DNA of 64,000 nucleotides from NCBI RefSeq assembly GCF_029360765.1, contig NZ_JARKNA010000004.1, forward strand, positions 248,001 to 312,000, written 5' to 3'. Of this stretch, positions 46,853 to 56,098 are shown piece by piece. The translations under genes were made by a program, and so were the position numbers. This DNA comes from Terrimonas pollutisoli (GTDB taxonomy: Bacteria > Bacteroidota > Bacteroidia > Chitinophagales > Chitinophagaceae). The notes under the pieces were generated by a model, which made no database searches, was not told the origin of the DNA, and saw only the letters and a list, made by a program, of their open reading frames with translations. Numbering within the stretch: position 1 is the first letter of the stretch; each line of letters begins with the position of its first letter.

Positions 46853-47905
46853 ATGGCAGAAGCAATTTTTAATAATGAATCTTCGAAAGCCTCCCCTTTG
46901 GGGGGAGGTTTGGAGGGGGCCGTTTTTTGTTTTGGTGAAATATTATTGCGGATGAGTCCTGTGCTAAACAGGAAATGGATCAGTGAAGCATCAATGCCGG
47001 TGTATGTTGGCGGGGCTGAGTTGAATGTAGCTACGGCTTTGGCCAAATGGGAGCTGCCCGTTATATATGGTACCGCCATGCCGGATAATTATTTCAGTAA
47101 AGAGATAACAACTGAGCTGGAGGCCAGGAATATTGATATATCTGCTATTCATTTTTCGGGCGACAGGATTGGATTATATTATCTGCCGCAGGGCGCTGAT
47201 CTGAAAAATGCAGGAGTGATTTATGACAGGGCTCATTCATCTTTCGCATCATTACAGCCCGGTATGATCAATTGGGACGAAGTGTTGAAGGATTGTAATT
47301 GGTTTCATTTTAGTGCCATTAGCCCTGCATTGAATGAAAACGCCGCACTGGTTTGTAGGGAAGCATTGAAAGCCGCATCGTCCAGGGGAATAAAAATTTC
47401 TGTTGATTTGAATTACCGCGCCAAGCTTTGGCAATACGGTAAGCAGCCGGAAGATGTGATGCCGGAATTGGTACAATACTGTGACGTGATCATGGGAAAC
47501 CTCTGGGCCGTTGAAAGCCTGTTAGGGATTTCATCACCCATAAAAAGTAGTGAGGGAAAAAGAAGCGAAGAACTTATAGAAGCAACCGGCAACAGCATGC
47601 TTCAATTACATAAGCATTATCAAAAGGCATCAAGCTTTGCTTACACATTCCGCTTACAAAATGATTATTTTGCTGTGTTGCAACAGGGAACTGAGAAGGC
47701 CGTATCAAAAACGTTTGTGATCGATAAAGCAGTTGACAGAGTTGGTAGTGGAGATTGTTTTATGGCAGGTTTGATTTACGGGCTTTATCATCAGCATCAG
47801 CCGAACGCAATCATCAACTTTGCAGCGGCGGCGGCTGTCGGTAAGTTGTACGAGACTGGTGACGCCACCCGGCAAACAGTACAGCAGGTAAAAGCGAGAA
47901 TATAA
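46853..47905 (+). CDS. kdgK: 2-keto-3-deoxygluconate kinase (PfkB family)
   Basis: 350 residues. The PfkB fold starts at VFCFGEILLRMSPVLNRKWI; substrate and catalytic landmarks are YVGGAELNVATALAKW, ISVDLNYRAKLW and DRVGSGDCFMAGLIYGL with the catalytic Asp. It phosphorylates 2-keto-3-deoxygluconate to KDPG. The enzyme normally starts just before FGEI; here about 23 residues precede it. Of these, ASPLGGGLEGA is encoded by a dispersed repeat at 46888-46921. A TTG inside the repeat, behind GGGGGAGG, could be an alternative start. No KDPG aldolase gene is nearby. Confidence 0.92.
   Translation: MAEAIFNNESSKASPLGGGLEGAVFCFGEILLRMSPVLNRKWISEASMPVYVGGAELNVATALAKWELPVIYGTAMPDNYFSKEITTELEARNIDISAIHFSGDRIGLYYLPQGADLKNAGVIYDRAHSSFASLQPGMINWDEVLKDCNWFHFSAISPALNENAALVCREALKAASSRGIKISVDLNYRAKLWQYGKQPEDVMPELVQYCDVIMGNLWAVESLLGISSPIKSSEGKRSEELIEATGNSMLQLHKHYQKASSFAYTFRLQNDYFAVLQQGTEKAVSKTFVIDKAVDRVGSGDCFMAGLIYGLYHQHQPNAIINFAAAAAVGKLYETGDATRQTVQQVKARI
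46888..46921. repeat. GGCCCCCTC-type repeat (inverted) inside the 5' end of kdgK
   Basis: AGCCTCCCCTTTGGGGGGAG followed by GTTTGGAGGGGGCC; it is the reverse complement family member of 33309-33343. It is read in frame as the N-terminal extension of the kinase. Confidence 0.8.
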
Positions 47906-47996
47906 AATGAAACGAACAGTGCTTAGCTTAGTTATATAAAAATTATTCTTTCATCGCTTTTAAAGTATTCGCACTAGCGGATTGGAGAAAAACACC

Positions 47997-49430
47997 ATGG
48001 AGAATGCCATAGGAAAATACACAAAAACTGAACTGTCCGGGGATGGGGGAGAGATAAAGAGTGCGCAGAATTCCGTCGGAAAATACAGGTGGACGATTTG
48101 TGCTCTTTTATTTTTTGCAACAACTGTCAATTATCTTGACCGGCAGGTGTTGAGTTTGCTGCAGCCGTATTTGTCCAGCCCTGAAATGTTTAATTGGACC
48201 AATACAGATTATGCAAATATTACTGCCGTTTTCCAGTTTGGCTATGCTCTTTCCATGTTGTTTGCAGGTAGAATCATTGATAAGTTGGGAACCAAAAATG
48301 GTTATGCGTGGGCTATTGTTATTTGGTCCTTGGCTGCCATCATTCATGCCGCCGCTATTCCCATTGGTGAGGCCATGTCGGTGGTTTTGGGATGGTTTGG
48401 AATTGTAGGATTTTCGATATCTGTGATGGGCTTCATGTTTTCAAGAGCCATACTCGCATTTGGTGAGGCAGGAAATTTTCCCGCCGCTATCAAAGCAACT
48501 GCAGAATACTTTCCCAAAAGAGAAAGGTCGTTAGCTACCGGCATCTTTAACTCCGGTGCGAATGTTGGCGCAATACTGGCGCCGCTTACAGTGCCTTGGA
48601 TACGTTTGAACTGGGGTTGGGACTGGGCTTTTATCATCATGGGGATTATCGGATTTGTGTGGCTGCTGTTTTGGTGGATATATTATGAAAAACCCCAGCG
48701 GCAAAAAAGAATGTCGGCAGCCGAGCTGACGTATATCAGTTCCGGCGAAGAGGAGAAGGCGCCTGAGATAGCAGAAGAAGAGAAAAAAGTATCCTGGGTA
48801 AAATTGTTGCAATACAAACAAACCTGGGCTTTTGCTTTTGGAAAGTTTATGACTGACGGAGTTTGGTGGTTCTTTCTATTTTGGTTACCTGCTTATTTGA
48901 AAGCACAGTATAATATTGTTGACAAAGCAATAATGCTGCCTTTGGCGATTCTTTATACAATAGCTATGGTGGGGAGTATTATGGGGGGATGGTTCCCGAT
49001 GTATTTTATCCGGAAAGGCTATAGGGTATATGATGGAAGAATGAAGGCGATGCTGATGATCGCATTTATTCCCCTGGTAGTTTTATTAGCCCAGCCGTTA
49101 GGGTATATCAGCTATTGGATACCGGTTTTATTGATAGGTATCGGTGCTTCAGCACACCAGGCATGGAGTGCAAACATTTTTACAACGGTATCAGATATGT
49201 TTCCCAAAAAGGCTGTTGGATCGGTAGTAGGAATTGGTGGTATGGCAGGTGGTATCGGCGGTGTGGTAATGTCAAAACTGGGTGGTGCATTGTTTGATCA
49301 TTACAAAGCATTAGGACATATTGAGACAGGCTATACTATTATGTTCACTATTTGCGCTGTTGCTTATCTGGTAGCCTGGTTGGTTATGAAGTCGCTTGTG
49401 CCAAAATACAAACCTATTACTGACCTGTAA
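47997..49430 (+). CDS. MFS hexuronate transporter, ExuT-like
   Basis: 477 residues from the ATG at 47997; GGAG ten bases upstream supports it over an in-frame TTG at 47982. Twelve membrane segments. The first begins WTICALLFFATTVNYLDRQV, the classic anion:cation symporter (ACS) signature N-Y-x-D-R. SRAILAFGEAGNFPAAIKAT and FPKRERSLATGIFNSGANVG are further ExuT/GudP landmarks. It would bring galacturonate, glucuronate or short oligouronides into the cytoplasm for UxaC and KduI. It is the last gene of the operon, followed by a terminator. Confidence 0.9.
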   Translation: MENAIGKYTKTELSGDGGEIKSAQNSVGKYRWTICALLFFATTVNYLDRQVLSLLQPYLSSPEMFNWTNTDYANITAVFQFGYALSMLFAGRIIDKLGTKNGYAWAIVIWSLAAIIHAAAIPIGEAMSVVLGWFGIVGFSISVMGFMFSRAILAFGEAGNFPAAIKATAEYFPKRERSLATGIFNSGANVGAILAPLTVPWIRLNWGWDWAFIIMGIIGFVWLLFWWIYYEKPQRQKRMSAAELTYISSGEEEKAPEIAEEEKKVSWVKLLQYKQTWAFAFGKFMTDGVWWFFLFWLPAYLKAQYNIVDKAIMLPLAILYTIAMVGSIMGGWFPMYFIRKGYRVYDGRMKAMLMIAFIPLVVLLAQPLGYISYWIPVLLIGIGASAHQAWSANIFTTVSDMFPKKAVGSVVGIGGMAGGIGGVVMSKLGGALFDHYKALGHIETGYTIMFTICAVAYLVAWLVMKSLVPKYKPITDL

Positions 49431-49451
49431 AGTCTAAATTCATCAATAGAA

Positions 49452-49480
49452 AAAAAGAGAAGCCATGAGCTTCTCTTTTT
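49452..49480. terminator. bidirectional terminator ending the pectin locus
   Basis: Perfect 12-bp stem AAAAAGAGAAGC / GCTTCTCTTTTT around loop CATGA. The A and T runs allow it to work in both directions, serving the transporter gene and the convergent HU-CCDC81 gene. Confidence 0.88.
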
Positions 49481-49507
49481 TATTTTCTTGTACGCCTTTT
49501 TTTGAAA

Positions 49508-50413
49508 TCAGTTGGAGTACTCGATATATACTTTTCGTCCGGTCATGGCGGTTAATGAATCCAGTGTTCTGGTCGTATCAGATATAGCAGGCAATAACAT
49601 GAATAATGTATACTGAACGGAATCTTTTGTTTCCATCTGTACTTTCCAGCGAATATCAATAAGTTGATTATAACGTTTTAATGCTCTTTTTTTCCTGGCC
49701 ACTTCTAAAACGTATTTATAATTTTCCGGGGTTAAAACCTGAGTTGTTGCCGGAGCCATGTCGGCGGCGGGTATGATAACGCTAGTGTCTGGTGTGTTAG
49801 CTACTGGCTGAACAGTTTGTTCATTGGCAGTCGTGGTAATTTCTGTTTGCTTGTTCTTCTTTGAAATGATATATCCGCCCCATACAGTCAACCCGATTCC
49901 CAAAATCAGGGCTGCGGCAACAACGGGGCGCTGCCATCCAACTTTTGTTTTGGAACCACTTAAAAACGTGTCATATTTTGAACTTGATTCTTCGAGGGAA
50001 ACTGGCTGTGTGTCTTCGGTCGTGTTTAATTCTTTTATTTTATCCGTTGCTACGGCTATGGACGTAAACTCGTATTCCCCCGTTTTCAATTTTGTAAGAA
50101 TACCGATACCTTCAAACAGGTAGGGTTTGCCCATATTCAGGAACTGCAGCGCCAACTGCAGGTGTGATTCAAGGTCAGACGAAGCCAATGATTTCATCTT
50201 GCCAGTCTTTTCAGCAATGAATTCTATAAGGCCGCCAGACTCCTTTGCAGCCGGTTTGCTGACAAAACTTACTCCTTCAAGAATTGTTTGGCGTTGTTTA
50301 CTGTTTTGGACAGAAGAAATCGCAGAATTGTCTAATACGAAAGTGCCGATACCGGGAAGATCTAATTGTTTAAAGTTATAAAGGTACTGGGCCAGTAAGG
50401 ATGGTATTTTCAC
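49508..50413 (-). CDS. HU-CCDC81-type protein with one membrane segment
   Basis: About 301 residues from a GTG at 50413 (KIPSLLAQYLYNFKQLDLPG); the frame is open to a TTG at 50497 but those residues look untranslated. The first ~140 residues match the HU-CCDC81 bacterial domain pair (LPGIGTFVLDNSAI, then FEGIGILTKLKTGEYEF). A hydrophobic segment follows (VVAAALILGIGLTVWGGYII, about residues 178-197), then a Gln/Thr-rich linker and a C-terminal SPOR-like or unassigned domain. Such proteins are thought to sit in the inner membrane and act in peptidoglycan or chromosome-related structure; no clear role is known. Confidence 0.75.
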   Translation of the reverse strand: MKIPSLLAQYLYNFKQLDLPGIGTFVLDNSAISSVQNSKQRQTILEGVSFVSKPAAKESGGLIEFIAEKTGKMKSLASSDLESHLQLALQFLNMGKPYLFEGIGILTKLKTGEYEFTSIAVATDKIKELNTTEDTQPVSLEESSSKYDTFLSGSKTKVGWQRPVVAAALILGIGLTVWGGYIISKKNKQTEITTTANEQTVQPVANTPDTSVIIPAADMAPATTQVLTPENYKYVLEVARKKRALKRYNQLIDIRWKVQMETKDSVQYTLFMLLPAISDTTRTLDSLTAMTGRKVYIEYSN

Positions 50414-50499
50414 GACAGTTGGAATTGTAGACACAATATAAATAATTTGATTGGCCGATGCAAGTGTCTGATGCTGATATGTTTTAATTTTGCGCAATT

Positions 50500-50814
50500 A
50501 TGCTTACCGAAGACGAGGAAAAGTTTGTTGTGTACTGGGAAAACAACAGGTTTCGCCGCAAAAAACTACTTAAACAACTAGCCATTGGCCTTCCCATATC
50601 TGTAGCCATCGTAATTGCCATTTTCATCAATTTTTTTTCCGGCTGGTATAAGAGAGCCGATATGATGATACGCTCCCAAACCTCACTCATATTGGTATTG
50701 GTCATTGCAGCCTTGCTGATCGTTGTTTTTGTTGCTGTTTTCTCGGCGAAACATCAATGGGATTTAAATGAGCAGCGCTATAAAGAGTTTTTGGCGAAAA
50801 AAGAAAGGCCCTGA
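50500..50814 (+). CDS. small membrane protein, function unknown
   Basis: 104 residues. Charged N-terminus (MLTEDEEKFVVYWENNRFRR), two membrane segments (LPISVAIVIAIFINFFSG and LILVLVIAALLIVVFVAVFS), and a charged C-terminal helix. It is divergent from the HU-CCDC81 gene. I know similar hypothetical proteins in Bacteroidota, without function. Confidence 0.7.
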   Translation: MLTEDEEKFVVYWENNRFRRKKLLKQLAIGLPISVAIVIAIFINFFSGWYKRADMMIRSQTSLILVLVIAALLIVVFVAVFSAKHQWDLNEQRYKEFLAKKERP

Positions 50815-50846
50815 TTTTTTCAGGTTTGCAGCGTTTCCGCGGTATG

Positions 50847-50876
50847 TTGGTCTTTATATACAAACTCCTACATTTG
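50847..50876 (+). promoter_or_regulatory. promoter of the FKBP gene
   Basis: TTG (50847-50849), spacer of 19, TACATTTG (50869-50876): a perfect Bacteroidota -33/-7 promoter. It lies about 20 bp before the start codon, so the leader is very short. Confidence 0.8.
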
Positions 50877-50896
50877 CCGCTAATTGAAATTGATGT

Positions 50897-51373
50897 ATGA
50901 AAAAAGCATTATTCTTTATTTTAATCTTTACCCTTTTTCTCCAATCTTGCAAAAAGAACGAATCAAACTGTGATTATGATCCTTGTGCCAACAAAGCCCC
51001 TGCTTCAGAGATAGCCAACTTGCAGGCATATATAAGTGCTAATTCAATTACAGCAACCCAACATTGCAGCGGCGTTTTTTACAATATTGAAGCAACAGGT
51101 ACCGGTAAGTCGCCAGACCCATGTTCCAATATTTCTTTTAAGTATAAAGGGTATTTAACTAATGGAACTGTATTTGATCAACAAACCACTGCTGTTGATT
51201 ATAGTCTTGGGAGATTAGTACCCGCCTGGAGAAATGTATTACCATTGATAAAAGCGGGAGGAAGAATGGTGATATATGTTCCACCAAGCCTGGGATATGG
51301 CAGTCAGGATTATGGTTCTATTCCTGGCAATTCGATTTTGATTTTTGAAGTTGACCTGGTTGCTGTTCAATAA
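50897..51373 (+). CDS. FKBP-type peptidyl-prolyl isomerase lipoprotein
   Basis: 158 residues. Lipoprotein signal MKKALFFILIFTLFLQSC. One FKBP domain (about 55-157) with ISFKYKGYLTNGTVFDQ, then WRNVLPLIKAGGRMVIYVPP and LGYGSQDYGSIPGNSILIFE, the standard FKBP active-site path. It probably catalyses proline isomerisation at the cell envelope. An extra N-terminal Cys-rich segment (CDYDPCANK) is present. Confidence 0.9.
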   Translation: MKKALFFILIFTLFLQSCKKNESNCDYDPCANKAPASEIANLQAYISANSITATQHCSGVFYNIEATGTGKSPDPCSNISFKYKGYLTNGTVFDQQTTAVDYSLGRLVPAWRNVLPLIKAGGRMVIYVPPSLGYGSQDYGSIPGNSILIFEVDLVAVQ

Positions 51374-51394
51374 TAGTGTTACTACTTGCTTACC

Positions 51395-51428
51395 AGCCTT
51401 GAACTGCTATCAGTTCGAGGCTTTTTAA
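51395..51428 (+). terminator. intrinsic terminator after FKBP
   Basis: AGCCTTGAACTG (51395-51406), loop CTAT, CAGTTCGAGGCT (51411-51422) with one G-T pair, then a T-run. Confidence 0.85.
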
Positions 51429-51455
51429 TTGTAATTTTGATAAAATCATATTTAC

Positions 51456-52883
51456 TTGTCATACGAACCAATATCAGTCTTCGATATTTTTAAAATAGGA
51501 GTTGGACCTTCCAGTTCACATACTCTCGGTCCCTGGAGATCCGCTCAACGTTTCCTGGAAACACTTAGGTCACGAAATATTCTTTTTGCCGTAACAGAAA
51601 TAAAAGTGTTGCTCTATGGCTCATTGGCAAAAACCGGCCATGGTCATGGGACAGATATTGCCGTTCAGTTGGGACTTAGTGGTGATGATCCGGTGACATT
51701 TGACGTCAATAACATTCAATCGAAGATGGACGATATTGCTGCCATGAAAGAAATAGTGCTGGCAGGTAAACACGAAGTGAAGTTTGACCCCAGAGAAGAC
51801 ATTGAATTCCTGTTTACCGAATCATTGCCTTATCACCCAAACGCATTAACTTTTTTGGTGAAGTTGAAAAACGGAGATTCAATAGCTGAAACGTTTTATT
51901 CCATCGGTGGTGGTTTTGTAATAAAAGAAGGGGAGGACTTTGTTTCCACTGCCGATTTGCAATTACCGTTTCCAATAAACACGGCGAGTGATCTTCTTCA
52001 TTGGTGCAGAAAAACGGGGCTTGCTATCCATGAAATAGTGATGGAAAATGAAAATGCGTGGAGGCCTGAACATGAAACGAACGAAGGCGTTTTGAAAATC
52101 TGGCAGGTGATGAAAGAGTGCATGTACAGGGGGTGTCATACAGATGGCGTATTGCCGGGCGGATTGTCGGTGAGAAGACGAGCTGCTTCGCTCAATAAAA
52201 AATTATTGCCAGGAGCGGTCTATGAAGATTTTGATTCGTGGATGACTGCGATACGACAAGGAGGCAATGGCTTTAAATATACGCTGGATTGGGTCAGTTG
52301 TTTTGCATTAGCAGTAAACGAAGAAAATGCATCATTTGGAAGAGTGGTAACAGCGCCTACAAATGGAGCCGCAGGAGTGATTCCGGCAGTGTTGCAATAC
52401 TATGTGGCTTTCTGTGATGGCAACAGAGACGAGTCGATCATTCGTTTCCTGCTGACGGCTGCGGAGATTGGTAGTATTTTCAAAAAAGGTGCGACCATTT
52501 CAGCTGCCATGGGCGGCTGCCAGGCAGAGATCGGCGTTTCATCTGCGATGGCTGCTGCTGCATTAACGGAAGCAATGGGCGGAAGCCAGCGGCAGGCTAT
52601 GATGGCAGCGGAAATTGCTATGGAGCATCACCTGGGGATGACCTGCGATCCTATTGCGGGACTGGTGCAGGTACCCTGCATAGAAAGAAATACGATGGGA
52701 GCTATCAAAGCTATCACGGCTTCACAATTAGCTTTGCAAAGCACCCCGGACTATGCGAAGGTTTCATTGGACGCTGTAATAAAAACAATGTGGGACACAG
52801 CGCTGGACATGAATAGTAAATACAAAGAAACAGCCGATGGCGGCCTTGCCGTTAATATTCCTATCAGCTTAAGTGAATGCTAG
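51456..52883 (+). CDS. sdaA: L-serine ammonia-lyase, iron-sulfur type
   Basis: 475 residues, single-chain form with beta and alpha parts. It begins at TTG ([20 protein letters not shown]); no ATG exists before the conserved start, so TTG is real. The alpha part has [38 protein letters not shown] and VQVPCIERN, the three Cys that hold the 4Fe-4S cluster. It converts L-serine to pyruvate and ammonia. It is a single gene. Confidence 0.94.
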   Translation: MSYEPISVFDIFKIGVGPSSSHTLGPWRSAQRFLETLRSRNILFAVTEIKVLLYGSLAKTGHGHGTDIAVQLGLSGDDPVTFDVNNIQSKMDDIAAMKEIVLAGKHEVKFDPREDIEFLFTESLPYHPNALTFLVKLKNGDSIAETFYSIGGGFVIKEGEDFVSTADLQLPFPINTASDLLHWCRKTGLAIHEIVMENENAWRPEHETNEGVLKIWQVMKECMYRGCHTDGVLPGGLSVRRRAASLNKKLLPGAVYEDFDSWMTAIRQGGNGFKYTLDWVSCFALAVNEENASFGRVVTAPTNGAAGVIPAVLQYYVAFCDGNRDESIIRFLLTAAEIGSIFKKGATISAAMGGCQAEIGVSSAMAAAALTEAMGGSQRQAMMAAEIAMEHHLGMTCDPIAGLVQVPCIERNTMGAIKAITASQLALQSTPDYAKVSLDAVIKTMWDTALDMNSKYKETADGGLAVNIPISLSEC

Positions 52884-52917
52884 CTATAAAAAAAGTATAC
52901 TGAGCGAAGTAGAAGAA

Positions 52918-53346
52918 TCAACTCCTGATATAATTCTCTAATTGATTGATTGTTTCTTTTTGTGCAAGAATAGTTTCCTTTACTACATCACTCATCGAGA
53001 TAATACCACTGAGCCGGTCCTTTTCAAATACAGGCAGGTATCGAATGTTTTGCTGTGTCATCAGCGACATGCAATGCTCCACGCTGTCTGATGGTTTGAT
53101 GGAAGGAAAATCCCTGGACATAATTTCTGAAACTATCGTATCGTCGGAATGTTTTCCTTTTAGTATCACTTTGCGGGAATAATCTCTTTCTGTTACAATA
53201 CCTAAAAAATGATCGTTTTCCATCACCACTACAGAACCTATATTTTTTTCGGCCATCAATTTCAAAGCATCCAATACCGTCGTTTCCGGTAAAACGTTAA
53301 TGGCTGTATTTCCTTTCCGGGCAAGAATGTCAGATACCTTATTCAT
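52918..53346 (-). CDS. CBS-domain pair protein
   Basis: 142 residues made of two CBS motifs (about 10-65, TVLDALKLMAEKNIGSVVVM, and 75-130, SVEHCMSLMTQQNIRYLPVF). Such stand-alone CBS pairs bind adenine nucleotides and act as sensors of cell energy state. Partner unknown. Confidence 0.9.
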   Translation of the reverse strand: MNKVSDILARKGNTAINVLPETTVLDALKLMAEKNIGSVVVMENDHFLGIVTERDYSRKVILKGKHSDDTIVSEIMSRDFPSIKPSDSVEHCMSLMTQQNIRYLPVFEKDRLSGIISMSDVVKETILAQKETINQLENYIRS

Positions 53347-53440
53347 ATGCGTGTTTTTGTATGGGGAATTTACGGAAAGATCGAAGCAACCCCAAAAAAA
53401 ATTAACTACCGGAAGGGGATGTAGATGTTGATGACTGGCA

Positions 53441-54616
53441 TCAATTCAAAAGCGGGTTCTGTTCCGGTTCTTTTGCTTCGATAGCGCTATAATCCCTGAT
53501 AACATGATACAATGTGTCTCTTTCCACCGGTTTTCTTTTTGCCTGTTTAATAAGAGTAACAAGCTGAGCTGTGCTCATGGAAGGGTTTTGCTCCTCAGAA
53601 CCGGCCATGGAGTAGATTTTAGTGGTGTCATCAATGGTACCATCGATATCATTTACGCCAAATGACAAGGTCAGTTGCGCATTTTGCCGGCCGAGCATAG
53701 GCCAGTAAGCTTTCAGGTGAGGGAAATTATCAAGATATATTCTTGCTATGGCATACATCTTCATGTCTTCTACGATGGTACTCTCCGGAACGGAGCTCAT
53801 ATCATTATTCTTATTCCTGAATTTGAGCGGTATGAAGGTATTAAAGCCACCTGTTCTATCCTGCAAATCTCTTAATCGGCGCATATGATCAATACGATGA
53901 GAATAATTTTCAATGTGGCCATAGAGCATGGTGGCGTTGGAGTGCATGCCTAACTTATGCGCCGCTTCATGAATTGCCAGCCAGCCGTGCGCATCCACTT
54001 TATCAGCACAAATTTGTTCTCTTATTTCAGGGCTGAAAATTTCGGCTCCGCCACCCGGCAATGAATCCAGGCCGGCCTCATGCAATTGTTTCATGCCTTC
54101 TTCCACACTAAGCTTTGCCTTGCGAAACATATAATCCAACTCGACAGGAGTGAAACCTTTGATGTGAAGCTCCGGACGGTGTGCTTTTATTTTTGTAAGC
54201 AGATCGGCAAAAAAAGACATTGTCAGCTTTGGATGAACGCCGCCGACGATATGCACTTCGGTGACAGGTTTGCCATCGTAACTTTTTACAATATCCAGCA
54301 TTTGATCAGTTGTGAGCTCCCAGCCTTCTTCACGATGCGCATAGAGACGGCTATAAGAACAAAAATTGCAACTGAAAACACAAATATTGGTCGGTTCAAT
54401 ATGGAAGTTGCGGTTGAAGTAGGTGGTGTCGCCGTGTAATCGTTCCCGGATGGAATTTGCCAATGATCCCAAAAACGGGAGGCTGCCCTTCTCAAAGAGT
54501 AACACCCCTTCTTCGTCGGTGATTCTTTCTTTATTTCTTACTTTCTCTGCAATCGCCGCCAGTTCAGAATCGATAGCGGCCGTTTCCATAATTTCTTTCG
54601 CCAAAACTCCGGGCAT
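53441..54616 (-). CDS. mqnE: aminofutalosine synthase
   Basis: 391 residues. Radical SAM cluster C-x3-C-x2-C in TNICVFSCNFCSYSR, preceded by TTYFNRNFHIEP. Further MqnE features: YAHREEGWELT, LPGGGAEIFSPEIREQICAD, and TGGFNTFIPLKFRNKNNDMS. It joins 3-(1-carboxyvinyloxy)benzoate with SAM-derived adenosyl radical to form aminofutalosine, an early step of menaquinone synthesis by the futalosine route. MqnC is the nearest alternative, but the HREEGWEL region favours MqnE. A TAATTTTG box at 54642-54649 (minus strand) may be its -7. Confidence 0.9.
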   Translation of the reverse strand: MPGVLAKEIMETAAIDSELAAIAEKVRNKERITDEEGVLLFEKGSLPFLGSLANSIRERLHGDTTYFNRNFHIEPTNICVFSCNFCSYSRLYAHREEGWELTTDQMLDIVKSYDGKPVTEVHIVGGVHPKLTMSFFADLLTKIKAHRPELHIKGFTPVELDYMFRKAKLSVEEGMKQLHEAGLDSLPGGGAEIFSPEIREQICADKVDAHGWLAIHEAAHKLGMHSNATMLYGHIENYSHRIDHMRRLRDLQDRTGGFNTFIPLKFRNKNNDMSSVPESTIVEDMKMYAIARIYLDNFPHLKAYWPMLGRQNAQLTLSFGVNDIDGTIDDTTKIYSMAGSEEQNPSMSTAQLVTLIKQAKRKPVERDTLYHVIRDYSAIEAKEPEQNPLLN

Positions 54617-54742
54617 CGTATTAATTTATTTATTGGTAAAACAAAATTACGGTCCTAAGGTTTGTTGTCCGATAAAATTTGGCAACATTAAAAAATCCTT
54701 ATCTTACCTCCTAATACTTATTATTTTACAAAACATCACTGC

Positions 54743-55984
54743 ATGAATGTCAAGTCCCGCCTGATTATAATGAATTTCCTGGAGTTCTTTGTTTGGGGAT
54801 CGTGGTTGATATCGTTGGGAGCTTATTTGTTTAATACATTGAAATTTGAAGGCTGGCAGGTAGGAGATATTTATGGTACCATGGGGGTTGCTTCCTTGTT
54901 CATGCCGGCTTTGCTGGGTATAGTTGCTGACCGTTGGGTCAATGCAGAAAGAGTGCTTGGGCTTTGTCATATCATTGGCGCCTGTCTTTTATTATATGCC
55001 TCTACGGTTACAGAGTACAATACACTTTACCTGGTCATGCTTTTCAATTCTATGTGTTTTATGCCGACAATAGCGTTGAACAATACTGTATCTTATATTA
55101 TTCTGGAGGAAAGAGGGTATAATATTGTGAAAGACTTTCCGCCGATCAGGGTATGGGGAACGGTTGGTTTTATTGTCGCTATGTGGATGGTGGACCTTGC
55201 GGGCTGGACCAAGAGTCCGCTTCAATTATACATCAGTGCCGGAGCGGGAATTTTATTAGGCATATATGCGTTTACTATGCCGAAGTGCCCACCCGCCAAA
55301 ACAGGTCAGAAGAAAAGCCTTGCATCCTCATTGGGACTGGATGCCTTTGTGCTTTTCAAAAGAAAGAAAATGATCATCTTCTTTTTGTTTGCGATGTTCC
55401 TGGGAGCGGCATTACAAATTACCAATGCTTACGGCGGTGCTTTTTTGGATGATTTTAAATTAACCTACCCGGATTCGTTTGGCGTAAAGCATCCTAATGT
55501 ATTGCTTTCAATATCTCAAATTTCCGAGACCTTGTTTATCCTGACGATTCCATTTTTTCTTCAAAAGTTTGGAATCAAAAAGGTAATGCTGTTGAGCATC
55601 TTTGCCTGGATATTCCGGTTTGGATTGTTTGGTATTGGTGATCCTGGGTCAGGATTATTCCTGCTCATTTTATCGATGATCGTATACGGCATGGCCTTCG
55701 ACTTTTTTAATATTTCGGGATCTCTTTTTGTTGAAAAAGAAGCGGACATCAAGATCAGGGCCAGTGCACAGGGATTATTTATGTTGATGACAAACGGAGT
55801 GGGAGCCTGGTTGGGCACAAAGATCAGCGGTCGGGTGGTAGATTATTTTACATCGGATGGCGTTAAAGATTGGCAAAGCATCTGGTTTAGCTTTGCTGGT
55901 TATGCATTAGTGTTAGGTATTGTTTTTCCGCTTGTGTTTCGGTACAAGCATGATCCGAAAGAGATGCAGAGCATTCATCATTGA
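54743..55984 (+). CDS. nucleoside:proton symporter, NupG-type MFS
   Basis: 413 residues, about twelve membrane segments. Starts LIIMNFLEFFVWGSWLISLG, and IRVWGTVGFIVAMWMVDLAG marks the NHS family. C-terminal landmark is IRASAQGLFMLMTNGVGAWL. Family members import nucleosides or related compounds. Divergent from mqnE. Confidence 0.85.
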   Translation: MNVKSRLIIMNFLEFFVWGSWLISLGAYLFNTLKFEGWQVGDIYGTMGVASLFMPALLGIVADRWVNAERVLGLCHIIGACLLLYASTVTEYNTLYLVMLFNSMCFMPTIALNNTVSYIILEERGYNIVKDFPPIRVWGTVGFIVAMWMVDLAGWTKSPLQLYISAGAGILLGIYAFTMPKCPPAKTGQKKSLASSLGLDAFVLFKRKKMIIFFLFAMFLGAALQITNAYGGAFLDDFKLTYPDSFGVKHPNVLLSISQISETLFILTIPFFLQKFGIKKVMLLSIFAWIFRFGLFGIGDPGSGLFLLILSMIVYGMAFDFFNISGSLFVEKEADIKIRASAQGLFMLMTNGVGAWLGTKISGRVVDYFTSDGVKDWQSIWFSFAGYALVLGIVFPLVFRYKHDPKEMQSIHH

Positions 55985-56098
55985 TCCTTTTCACTACTAT
56001 TTGTTATTGCTACTTTTTTACCTATTTATCAGCTTTTATTGCTCGTTTTGTGTCTCTTTAAAAAATAAATTGCAATTTATAAGTTGAAGCTTGTAAGC

